A stretch of 64,000 bases of DNA from Bugula neritina (Eukaryota; Bryozoa; Gymnolaemata; Cheilostomatida; Bugulidae): the NCBI GenBank assembly GCA_964035545.1, contig OZ037767.1, forward strand, positions 21,765,628 to 21,829,627. The letters are read 5' to 3'. The first letter of the stretch is position 1. Every line of letters starts with the position of its first letter. Of this stretch, positions 1 to 10,862 are shown piece after piece. The position numbers and the translations under genes were made by a program. A model generated the notes under the pieces. The model was not told the DNA's origin, ran no database searches, and was given only the letters and a program-made list of their open reading frames with translations.

Positions 1-62
1 AAAGAAAAACTGAATTAGGGTGAGTATCAATTAAACCATGCAACACTAAAAGCATGACTTAC

Positions 63-948
63 CATCAACATTTAACTGATCTAAGGCAGATTTAGAAGCA
101 TCAACTGAAACCACAGTAGCTCCTCTAGATTTTAGTAACTCACATACTGCTTTACCTATACCACTACCAGCACCTGAAACAGAAAATACACAGTAATAAA
201 TGCCATAGGGAAAACCAATTATTCTCTATTCTAATAATCTACTGTCAACTTACCATGACTAAGAAAATTACGCAGAGTATGCAAAAATGTGAAAAAAGAT
301 AACTTTATTAAAGACTTAATTAAAGTGAAAATTGTATGAATAACCAAAGCTAAAATTATAATGACTGTCAATGTAAGTGAAGTAAAAACTAAAAAACGTA
401 GTATTATTATAATAATAATTAACATAGTTTTGTAGAACCATCAGCATTACCATGGACTAAAATCAAGCTTTAACAAATACTAGTAATAGTATAGTAATAC
501 TAATACTAATAGAGAAATCCTACAATAGTGAAAATGCCAAAGTGAAAGTAGCCTAATCAGAATAAAAGTGAAAATTAAGGTTCTAATGGCAGTTGCAATA
601 AAATTGAAACTGAGAGTACGAATCTATGTGCGTCTACGATGTTAAACTTAAAAAAAATACCAAATTGAAATTTTAACTGAGTTATGTTAAACCTAGAGAG
701 AAAGCCGAAAGGTGAAGGTATAAAATTAAATACTAACATTAATTAAATTTATTACTTATTACCTAATACTTAATAGCAGTAGCAGCCATAATTATATTTT
801 CTATAAAAAAATCAACATGAAAATCAAAATAAAAGTCAAAGTGAACGCCAACGTGCAAATCTTAATAATAATTTGATTTGGTGATACTGATTTGATAAAT
901 TAAAATTGATGTCTCACCAGTGATAACAGCGATTTTTCCTCGAACCAT
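63..948 (-). CDS. Short-chain dehydrogenase/reductase, N-terminal two exons (partial)
   Basis: The minus strand encodes the start of a classical SDR oxidoreductase. Exon 1 is 948 down to 918 and begins MVRGKIAVIT; it ends with donor GTGAG in phase 1. Exon 2 is 173 down to 63, with acceptor TTTCAG and donor GTAAG. Joined, they give the dinucleotide-binding motif TGAGSGIGK, which is the family TGxxxGIG loop, followed by a helix (AVCELLKSRGA) and the second strand TVVSVDAS, where an acidic residue normally selects NAD(H). This is the first beta-alpha-beta unit of a Rossmann fold. The catalytic Ser-Tyr-Lys lie in exons beyond the left edge, so the substrate cannot be inferred; HSD17B8- or DHRS-like enzymes are possible. 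The intron (174-917) is AT-rich filler. The start is the only ATG in frame and sits just before the expected first strand. Confidence 0.82.
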
Positions 949-2390
949 GTTGATTTATATTTGACTTAGTATTTCAGTTATGAAAATAGTAATATTAAAG
1001 TTTTTGCGACTTCAAAATAGTACTAGTTTGAAGAGCAAGCCACAATCAACTAATGCAACTTTTGTGTTAAAATATGCAAACTGGTATCTGTAAGTGTACA
1101 TAAAATATTATACTTGGAAATAATCTAGACGGAGAAAAGTCTGGGAAATAAAGATTGATGCATTGCATATGGGGTGTATCAAAGCGAAAGTTATACCTGC
1201 TACCGAAGCTTGAGAAGTTAAAAGATTTTCCGACTACATGGGCGTAACTGATAACCGGTGGTGCGACTATCGATGCGCATTAATGTAACCCTCTAAATTT
1301 CAATGAAATAGTACGATACTAAAGAGGCTTTAATTACAGAGTATGCATCTCTTGCTTACAGAGTAATAATTCGGTTGCGTTCTATCAGATTACCATACAC
1401 ACTACTACTATATCTATAGGCAAATAACCTCAGTTAGTCCGTGACTGTGAGGAAACCTCTATAAATATGAAAGTTAACATTAGTTTTATCTTATGCTTAT
1501 ACTTATACTTACACTATGAATAATAAACAAGACCAATACCAAAATCAATTCAGAGTGCTATCTGAATCAGTAGCACATTAGCTGATTCCGTTTCACTCAT
1601 AGTCCTAGTCATAGTGATAGTCAATATCATTCTCATTCTGATTCAGTTTCACTGCAAATGCAATCAGTGAATCACTATGAGTATGAGTGAATGACTTTCA
1701 TTTATAACTATGAGTATCAGTATGACTATCAGTATCAGCAACTGCAATAATTATGATCACTTGATGATCAATATTAAATAAAACTCAATTTAAGCACTTG
1801 GACTGGAGGTAGAAGTTAATTATAATGATAATCAATATGAATATATTTATAACAGTAGTGAGTGATAACAAGTTGAATTAAAATTGTCATATTTACAGTT
1901 AAACTTTAAACAACTTTGACTTTACATTGTCAGTTTGAGTATACAATGACGGTCAAACTGAATAACTAAGTAGTAAGATTTCCGCCATAAATTGCAGTTT
2001 GAGCTACTGTTAGTGTTACTGTTGGCGTTTTTGTAACACTAACAGTCACTCTTCGTCTTCTTAAACTTTTCAAGTTAATTTATAATTAGTGAATTACCAT
2101 TAGATTTAGTTTTCAACTATTAGTATTAGTGTTATGGCCATCGTTTTTAATTTTATTATTTAATTTACTAAGTCTAATGTAATTGCTGATTATAATTTTA
2201 CTTATAGTTTTACTTTTGCAATTGTAATTATTGCAATTAATAAATACCATTCATTTTTATTGTGATTGTAGTTGGACTGCTACTACTAGTAGTAGCTAGT
2301 AGTAGTACTAGTATTTACTTTTAGACTTGGAATTGGTAGTGGTACGCTTGCAGTTGCTTAGCGTTTTATTTTGAATTAAAACTAAAAGTA
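949..2390. other. Intergenic AT-rich, cryptically simple DNA
   Basis: No gene is seen between the SDR start and the first mobile element. The stretch is made of scrambled short motifs (ACT/AGT, ATT/AAT, GTGAAA, CATAGTG), especially at 1560-1760, where imperfect direct and inverted copies of TATGAGTAT/ATAGTCAT-like words alternate. Short open frames here are low-complexity by-products. The promoter of the minus-strand SDR should lie just right of 948, but I recognise no TATA or initiator element with confidence. Confidence 0.5.
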
Positions 2391-2393
2391 TAA

Positions 2394-3150
2394 TGGGGCT
2401 GACACACTACAGTCGAAACTCAACTGTGGACGCCATTTTGGAGCTGCTCGCGCTACTTTTTGCTGGTCACACTACAGTTCACACTACAAACGCTAAACGC
2501 TAACTGTCTCTAGCCCTGCAGTAAACTTTTAACCAATAGGAATGCCATAACTCAGTTTCTGCGGTATCCACAGCAACCAACAATCAAATTTAGCGCAATT
2601 TATTGAGATTTACCAGCATAATTCAATAAGATTTACTAGTTATTTTTATTTTAATTTACTGGCTTCAATTATTCAAAATTACTAGCTTTATTTAATGAGA
2701 TTACCTAGCTTTATACAAGCTCATTCACTAGCCTAAAGAACTAAATACGCTAATAAAATTCAACCAAATTAGAAAGCCTAAATATGCAGATAAAATTCAG
2801 CCAAATTTATCTAATAAATACTTATTATCGTAATTTATTAAGATTTTCATACATAACTTCATCATAATTATTTTAAAAGTAAAATAATATAATTTTCGAA
2901 GAACCAAATCAAATAATAATGCTCGCTAGTAGCACGTAAAATAAGCAAAAACATTTAACCGATCAGGGCTTACCTGCCAGCCAGTAATTGGCTGAACGCT
3001 AAAATTGAGCGTTCGCCCATGTCGAACTCTGAACCCATGTCGAACTCTGAACGCATCGCGAAAAACTGACAGTTGCGTTCAATACAGTTGTGACGTCACA
3101 GAGGTCAACGCTTAGCCTCAAAACGCGTTTTGACTAGTGTGCCAGCCCCA
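2394..3150. mobile_element. MITE-like element with 16-bp TIRs and TAA target duplication
   Basis: The left end reads TGGGGCTGACACACTA and the right end, reverse-complemented, reads TGGGGCTGGCACACTA, so the two ends form 16-bp terminal inverted repeats with one mismatch. TAA stands directly outside both ends (2391-2393 and 3151-3153), consistent with a 3-bp target-site duplication. A TWA duplication and a G-rich terminus are typical of the PIF/Harbinger superfamily; the assignment is inference. The 757-bp interior has no transposase frame, so the element is non-autonomous. GC-richer subterminal zones carry AACGCT/GCGTT words in both orientations, while the centre is AT-rich. Confidence 0.75.
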
Positions 3151-3254
3151 TAACTTGAGGTTAATTAATCAGTATTACTATTACTAAGTAGATCAATTTT
3201 TACAGTTGACATCGTTATTGAACAGCTTGAACTACTACTAGTACTTAGTCTAAT

Positions 3255-4019
3255 ACACCGGCTTTCCATGGACCGATCTCAAATCGATCTCAGCGAGATC
3301 GATCTATGGAAAGACGCCAAAGATCGATCTCCGTCGATCTGAGCTGGTCGGTCTGTGGAGCTCGAACTCAAATCGATCTCATGTCAATAAGACCATGGAA
3401 AGACGCCAGATCGATCTGAGAAGTAGAATAAGTCTGCGCACTACAATGTTGTCTGCTATTAAAAATGATAACTTATTGATAATTACTAAGCAAAGTATTA
3501 AATAATTATGATAACCACCTTTTCAGATGCCAAAACTTTAACTTTCAGTACAATGATTAAGAAAACTCAATTATATGCAGTAGAAGGTAAAAAAAATGGG
3601 AGAATTTAAATTGAATTTAAATGACTATTAAAACTTAGTTTCATTAGCTATTTTCTTTGCAATTTTAAGCCTAACAGTCCTGTAAGTTTATTAATAATTT
3701 AATTTTATATAAGCTGTCAAGCTAAAAAATTAATATTAATTATTTTAAATTGGCCAAATTATCATACACTGAAAGCTTTGCTGCGTATAGTTTATAGCTG
3801 GGATTAAATTTTAGACTACGACCATCTTGTTTTCAACAGTAGTAGCTTTAATCACTCAAATAGGTGAACAAATTATACTTTTAAAGTATCCTTCACTTAA
3901 GAGGAGGCAACTCCGAGAGATCGATCTGACACTCTCATGGAAAAACGATCGATCTGAGCACATTTCTCAGATCGATCTCAGCGAGATCGATCTGAGATCG
4001 GTACATGGAAAGCCCGTGT
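3255..4019. mobile_element. MITE-like element with ~50-bp TIRs rich in CGATCT motifs
   Basis: About 50 bp at 3255-3306 is repeated in inverted orientation at about 3969-4019 with only a few mismatches; both ends share ACAC, a short GC block and GGCTTTCCATG. Within and just inside the ends the hexamer CGATCT occurs about eleven times, often doubled as AGATCGATCT. The phrase ATGGAAAGACGCC occurs twice in the left subterminal region (near 3305 and 3392). The middle (about 3430-3890) is plain AT-rich DNA without coding potential. Dense terminal motifs of this kind are what a transposase-binding region looks like, so a non-autonomous DNA transposon is inferred. The target-site duplication is not clear and no superfamily is assigned. 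Confidence 0.7.
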
Positions 4020-5029
4020 TAGTAGTACTACACAGACCATTAAAATTTAATTAATGCTGGTGTTCAATATCATACTGTAAGCTTAAGTATTACTCAAAAT
4101 CAATTTCAATGGGTCTGAGGACAGTAAAAGTCACTCAACTTATGAGATAGACTGATAAAATAGTAAATTGAACACATTAACTGTTAACAAATATTAATAA
4201 TTGTTCAAGTGACATATTCACATTCTTAAGCAATTAATGGATCACTAGCAATGATCGTTAACTAATCTGATAAATTATTATCATTATGTTTTACAATTTG
4301 TTATTGTCATTTCATTTTGATTTTTAAACAACCATGATTACCACCATGCCCATGGGGCTGTGTACGTTGGTTTATTTTTGTCTGCCAGATTGAAATTACA
4401 TTTACTATAAGTAAAACTCATACCTTTTTCTTAAACTCAATTCCCTAGTTTTATAAAAAAATTGAAAACTTTTTTCAATTTCTAGGCAATTATTATCTTC
4501 CTTATATATATATAACTTACTGATATTCATAAAATGAGATTTAAACCTGAGCCAACTGTGATTTTCGTACTTGATATTGAGTAATTATAATAACTATAGT
4601 GGTATTAATGCTAACATTGATGACGGTATTAGTACCCATGCTAATACTGATGGTATTATTTGTTTTAATAGTAATAATATAAGTGTAGTGAGTGGAATGG
4701 CACTAAGAGTGCTTAGCATAGCTCTTAATTTATTTTTATTTGAGGATAATTACTAACACATTTGTTAACTGACTCCAATTATAAAATTTTGTTACGTAAT
4801 GCCTAAAACAAATTAGCCAAAAACTGCCTGGTACCCAATCTGATCATTTTTTCTGTTAAATTTCGGTATAAAAATATAAAATGCTGAACTTCCAAAATTT
4901 GAAAATTGTAGTTTTTAGTTGTAAATTAAACAAGAGTTCTTAGGAAATCATTTGCCAACATAACATTTTTTTATAAAGTTATACTTCAGATGTACTTGAA
5001 TAACTCACATTATGCTTTGTAGGCACATA
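4020..5029. other. Intergenic region upstream of TAF12
   Basis: AT-rich DNA with no recognisable gene. A plausible acceptor (TTTGTAG) ends at 5022, only 7 bases before the TAF12 ATG, suggesting that an untranslated first exon lies somewhere in this region. I cannot place its start or a promoter motif. Confidence 0.4.
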
Positions 5030-7698
5030 ATGGCAGCAGCACCTCAAAAACCCACCAACTTTCCTGAAATGATCAATCAAATTCAAACTAAAATTGACGT
5101 AAGTTGTTTATGACTATATTTTAATCTCAAACTATATAAGTGATGTAATGAAATAAAATTTATTATAATGCCAAAGCATGAATAGTTTTACCCCAATTCA
5201 CCCTGTTGTTTTGAGTAATAAGAGTTCAATTGCATTTTCTGCTACGTTTATTCCCTTTTCTTTATTTAGTCCATGGGTCCTGGACCTCACACAGAAGCCC
5301 AGAAAGAGGAAATTAAGAATCTCCAATTCCTATTATCAAAAGCCAAACAAGAAAATTCCAAGGTAGCCACCTTTTTTCAAACCTGCTTACCTCTTTCATC
5401 TAACTCATTTCAGTCCACCTGCTACTATTCTACTATCTAGTCTATTCTTACTTGACAAAAACTCAAACTCTTTCCTAAATAAAACAGCAAAAATCCTTAA
5501 ATAAAAAGGAGAAAGTTGTCATCGTTGGGTACTGTTAGGCTTTGTGTATCTCATCTAGTGCTATTTGAATAATTTTTTTTAGGATTGACACACATGCATA
5601 ACCACACAACAAGTAATCAAGTGTATAGCTGTAAGAGCTTTGTTTCAGACTAATACTTGGCAGAGATTTGAGTGAGAGATCCGTTTAACTGTTATTTTTA
5701 TTTAATGAAAATAATATATGTTCACTATTGTCTGCCATACTCAGAGTAAATAAGGCGACTGGAATCATTTTAAGTATGTCATAATTTGTGCTAAAATACT
5801 GGCAGTAAGTAAAGTTAGCAACCAGAAATGGTTAAAATACAATTTTTTGTGTATGTTACCATTTTGAGTTGTTGAAAATGGCTGTAAAGAACTTACCCTT
5901 TAGATTTTTCATAGAAGATAAGATTTCTTACTCGAGTTTACAAGAATACAAAGCGAACTGAATTACTATATTTTTGTTTGTTATCTAAACTGCATTTATA
6001 TTCAACGCCCTTTAATCTACTTATAGTTTCAGTTACGGCAAAGAAATGAAAAAGTTCTAATGTTGAACATCCATCATAAAACATCTTCACCGATTGTTGA
6101 AAGAGTAAAATTCTTTACTACTGATATAATAACTTCACTGACTATTTTTATTTGATGTATAATTTGCTCTTTTTCAACTATGAACTAAGTTTTCAGAAAG
6201 TTTGTGTGAATTCTATTTCAAGCTTCACATTGTTTGTCGAATGACAACCGGCTTTTTTTCGTGGCTGTTGATTCTTTTATATTTATATGAAAGTGCATAT
6301 GTCACTGCACTGGTATTTCAGTTTGTATTAATTTAAATATTACATAAGTTACTGGTCCCTATATTTATAGCATATGATTTATGTCCATGTTTTCTTAGTT
6401 TGTAGTATTATTTGTACACTTATTTGGGAATTTACCTACGGCAGAGTGGCTCAGTATATATATTCTTTATTGTTGGTTTAGCTTGTTGCTAAATTTTGCT
6501 TTGCCAAGTTATAATGTGACCAGGTAGTGCCGGTTATCTTTGTTGCGGACTGCAATGCTCTCATTGATCCTTTACAGACTCCACATGTTCAAGGTGCACA
6601 GCCTCAGTTCCAGATGGTGACTCAGCCTGTAGGGAATGGAATAAAGACGGAGGCTTCCATGTTGGGAGCTTCGGGCGGTGCCAGTAACATTCCTTCAACA
6701 CATAAGATATTGGATAGAAAAAGGCTACAGGACTTGGTGAAAGAGATTGACCCAAACACACAGTTAGAAGATGATGTTGAAGAGGTAGTACATGCATACT
6801 CATGGTCTCCTATGCTGAGATTGAGGCACTTGAGTTATGAGTTATGTCTAAGGTTTCTGTGTACCATATTATACAATCTGGTGGTATTTATTTCAGGTTC
6901 TCATGCAAATAGCAGATGATTTCATTGAAAATGTTGTGAACTCGTCATGTGACATCGCCAAGCACCGATGTTCTGACACTCTGGAGGTCAAGGACGTTCA
7001 GCTCCACCTTGAGAGAACCTGGAACATGTGGATACCAGGGTTTGGGTCTGAAGATATACGTCCATATAAAAAGGCACCAGCCACTGAAGCTCATAAGCAG
7101 GTAGGTTGATAGTATGAGTCATCACTATGACTCATCATTGATTTGGACGTACAGACATACTCTATTGGGTTGCTCTAAGCTTATTACACTTCATAGAGTA
7201 GCTGGCAGTTCTGAGTAGCTGTTAAGTGAAGTTACAGATCCATGTTACTAACTGTAAGAGTTTTATTATAGTTACTGTTTGAGATTTGCTTACTAAGTCG
7301 CTCAATTAACTATGATTTATGCAAAGAGTTGCTATCTACTTGGAGTTGTCCCACCATGATTAAATATTGCCCAATTGAAATCTGCAATTTTTCATAGTGC
7401 AATGGACAGTTGCTGCTATTCTCTGGTGCATATTTATAAAGAATTTCACTATTAGCTTTGTGATTTGATCTACTTTTTACCTAAAGCTCAACTTTTTTTG
7501 CAAAGCTGATTTCTAATGCTTCCTAGCTTGTGTCAAGTTGATGTCATACTTTGGCTCTGGTTCCTAGCTTCAGCATAGCCTTGGTGTCAACAGCATACTA
7601 GCATACATACAATCTTGGTGTGTCATCAAATATTATTCAGACATTTCTTTTGTTTGTAGCGTGTGGCATTGATGAAAAAGATGTTGAGAAAAGCCTGA
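5030..7698 (+). CDS. TAF12: TAF12, transcription initiation factor TFIID subunit 12
   Basis: A histone-fold TBP-associated factor that pairs with TAF4 in TFIID (and with ADA1 in SAGA-type complexes) in the nucleus. Exons: 5030-5098, 5270-5362, 6578-6784, 6897-7100, 7660-7698, all in phase 0, giving about 203 residues against about 161 in human. The last three exons are unmistakable: KRLQDLVKEIDPNTQLEDD, MQIADDFIENVV, TLEVKDVQLHLER and WNMWIPGFGS, then EAHKQ RVALMKKMLRKA and a stop. The first two exons (starting MAAAPQKPTNFPEM, and a Lys/Glu-rich segment ending KAKQENSK) are joined on phase and proximity only, so the N-terminus is less certain. An alternative acceptor at 6523 would add 18 in-frame residues; the CTTTACAG acceptor at 6577 has the better pyrimidine tract. 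Confidence 0.9.
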
Positions 7699-7880
7699 CA
7701 AGGATGTCTCAATGTAGAATGGGAGGCAAAACAAATTTTGCTGTTTTACACGCTGACCAATCACAGAAAGGGTTTTAACTTAGTGACCAATCACAAACAG
7801 TAACTTGTTGAGATAACTGGTTGGTGTGTCTTATTGTATAGTGTACATATGATAGTTATTCTTATTTATTGTAAATAGCC

Positions 7881-7886
7881 AATAAA
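7881..7886 (+). terminator. Poly(A) signal of TAF12
   Basis: AATAAA lies 183 bases after the TAF12 stop codon, at a usual 3'UTR distance. It is the first canonical hexamer after the stop. Confidence 0.6.
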
Positions 7887-7899
7887 AGAGTTCTCTAGG

Positions 7900-8602
7900 C
7901 TTCCAGATTAAATTTGAATTAGCTGCCATTTTCTGGTAGCTGCAAATAATACAAATACAACATGTTTTCAGTTGGAACAATATACTGACTTTCTTTCTAT
8001 CCATCTATCTGTTGTGAATTTATTTGTGGTGCTGATTTATCAGTATTTATCAAAGGCATACAGATTTTATAATGAAGGTATGGGGTTAGTAAATATGTGT
8101 GCCGTAAAACATGTCATTTTATGAATGTAAACTTTATGATTAACAAAAGTACACAAATGTGACAGTGTGATTGAAATGGTAAAATGTACAAGTTTTACAT
8201 TCAACTCATGGCCTACAAATGGGTGCATGAAGTTTTATTGGATAAATTCCTGCAGCCCAAGTTCTTTAATTGTCTGTGAATTTTCATTTAGGATATGAAA
8301 TTATGTTTTTCATATAAAACACGGATTTCCCCCCAAATACCTCAGTTACTGCACCTACCTCTTAATTTCATAGTTATTGAAATTAAGAAGTATGTGCAAA
8401 GATGAAGATTAGCAATATTAGGAACTAATGCTATCCTTCATCTTAATCTCACAGTCTATTTTTAGCATGAGTTTGTGTAGAAAACCCTCTTTTATGTAAG
8501 AACTGTGTCTTTTAGTTTATCCAATGTTGGATAGAAAGTAATGTGAATTGTTTTTATAATAACACACTGATTTCAGTTAGTGTTTGACTTATACACACAT
8601 AT

Positions 8603-8686
<84 letters not shown>

Positions 8687-10154
8687 CTGATGTGTACAGT
8701 CTGATAGGTTGTGAAGCAGTGGGTGAACAGGTTGTAGAGCGGTAGGGGTGACAACTACTTGGGTTTAGTTGAATTAAGTTTTATTCCAGCACAACCGTTT
8801 TACCTCTGGGGGTTTTCTATGTATATATATCTTCTGGTTAAAATGGCATTCAAGACTCCAAACGCTTTCAATGATCTGTATAAAAGAATTGAAATATTAC
8901 GTTCTATTAAGGTTTCTGTTCAACCTTCCACTGAGACATCAGAAGTGAAATGGTTGAGTTGGAAACAACCCAATAAATAATGTATAAAGCATAGTATTAT
9001 AAAGCATCTAGATATTGTTTGAAGTTCAATTTAGCAACTTTAACCTAGTATCTGGACAGTTTCACAGACACTGAAAATTCATTTTCAAAATTAAGCTCAG
9101 TATTCTTATTTTACAAGGTTTCTATGCCAGGGGTGTCTGCATGACAAAATGTTGAAACAGTTTCCCTCATGTTTAGTAAGGCTGTGCTGCCTGACATACA
9201 TGTTTTATACCTATACACTGGTTTCTTCAATACACATGTTTCCAGTCTATCAGTTTCTATCATTCATCGATTTAGTTCTAGTATGTCATATGCATCATTG
9301 TAAGACTGCGTTTTAGATGGCACATCTGTTCCGTAATAGTCTTTATCTGAAAAAGAGACTTTGGCTTTTAGTGGCTGGTGTAAGGTCAAAGTTCATGTAG
9401 TGTAATCGCCCAATAGATGTATTGAGACAGGGTATTGGGAGGTCAAGCTTGTTATCTGCTCGTCATTTTTTCAATCAGCTGAGGAATTTTATTGAGCATA
9501 TAAAACTAGTACGTACATATCAGGACTATTACTGTATCTACTTGAACATCAACTTACACATGCCTAATAAGTAGCACTTTACTTCTATTATCACAGTGAG
9601 TGAGGCTAGTGGGTGTGTTTGATTGTTCTCGTTGAAGATAACCCATGCTGATATTCTACAATCAGCTGTATTAAGATTAGCCTATGCTAAATAACTCCTT
9701 TTAACACACTTTTACCAGCAAACCAGCTTCTTTTGGATCTCAAAGCTATCCAGCTCTATACACTGCTATGTTTAATCTGTAGTACATTGGTGAGTATTCC
9801 AAGATTAAGATCCCAGTACCACTCAAGGTGCTTTGATTTTATACTCTAATTACTAGAGTAGCACTTGGTAAGTCATTAGCAACTATTTCTCAAGTTTTAG
9901 TGACTATCAATCAGTACCTAAGATTTGATCAGTCAGTTAAGTTACTTGAGCTCCTTGTTGGAATAAATATAAAAATATTCTAAAAATTGGCCCAACAAAA
10001 TTTTCATAGTCAACCCGAGGGCCTAATCAGTTATGATAAGTACTAGTAGTCCTATTAATAGTTTATCAAAATTTTCACAACTAAAACCATAGCCATCTTT
10101 ACCAGACATTAGCTTGGATATTACTGTACCTCTCTGTGGTGCAAAACATTCCCC
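7900..10154. other. Intergenic region between TAF12 and the Rabin8-like gene
   Basis: No convincing exon is seen. A short frame starting MAFKTPNAFNDLY at 8843 ends in a possible splice donor, but I cannot connect it in phase to anything. The region holds an (AT)n microsatellite at about 8591-8684. Upstream exons of the Rabin8-like gene could be hidden here. Confidence 0.35.
8591..8684. repeat. (AT)n microsatellite
   Basis: ATACACACAT repeated, then a nearly pure AT run of about 80 bp interrupted once by ACTGT. Confidence 0.95.
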
Positions 10155-10803
10155 ATGACTTCAGTTCCAGAAGAGTTGCTCAGAAGTTACAGTCTGCCAG
10201 AGCCAGTGTAAGTATATGGTACATACTTTTCTATATATTGTAACAGTTCTTTCCAATGCACAAAATCCTTCATTCCAACGGAATAGAGATTATCACATTC
10301 AATTTGCATCCATCTGTATTATGAACCTCATCACAAAAACCCTCTTAGAAAATCTGGAGATGATCATTTATATAGTAATAAGTTATACATACTGCTGCTT
10401 CTTATATTGTATGTACACATATCAAATAAATATACTCCGGAGGCCCAGTAAGTGTAAGTTTGTCTATACGTCTTATCATTGCATATGCAACTAGGAAGAG
10501 GTGTGACAACCCCTGACTATGTGTTTGTAGAGAGAAATACAGATGGAGTGACAGTAGGGAGTCCTTTTATAGAGTTGGAGGAATCACATGCAGGTCATTG
10601 CGTAATAAGTTGCTTATAATTGAGCAGGAGCTTAAACTAAAAGGTTACTTCTTGCTTACATGTTATTACCTACATATTACATTATTATCAATATATTATA
10701 TTAGTACCCACGTGCTGTATTATTACATATATACTACATTATTACTTGAATACTATATTATCCCAAAAGAACTTGTATAAGTTGTCAAATACTAATTTTT
10801 AAT

Positions 10804-10862
<59 letters not shown>

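Noticed and set aside
231-425. 64-codon hydrophobic frame on the minus strand
   Set aside because: It lies in the SDR intron and its Ile/Leu/Thr-rich text comes from simple A/T-rich sequence; no splice or family support.
6524-6577. Upstream extension of the third TAF12 exon
   Set aside because: It is in frame and cannot be excluded, but the text VVPVIFVADCNALIDPLQ is unlike TAF12 and the acceptor at 6577 is better.
8759-8980. Possible upstream coding exon starting MAFKTPNAFNDLY
   Set aside because: The donor is weak and no phase-compatible partner exon or family resemblance was found.
9720-9795. Possible upstream Rabin8 exon (NQLLLDLKAIQ)
   Set aside because: Acceptor- and donor-like ends exist, but the frame needed to join 10155 or 10533 is not supported and two frames contain stops.
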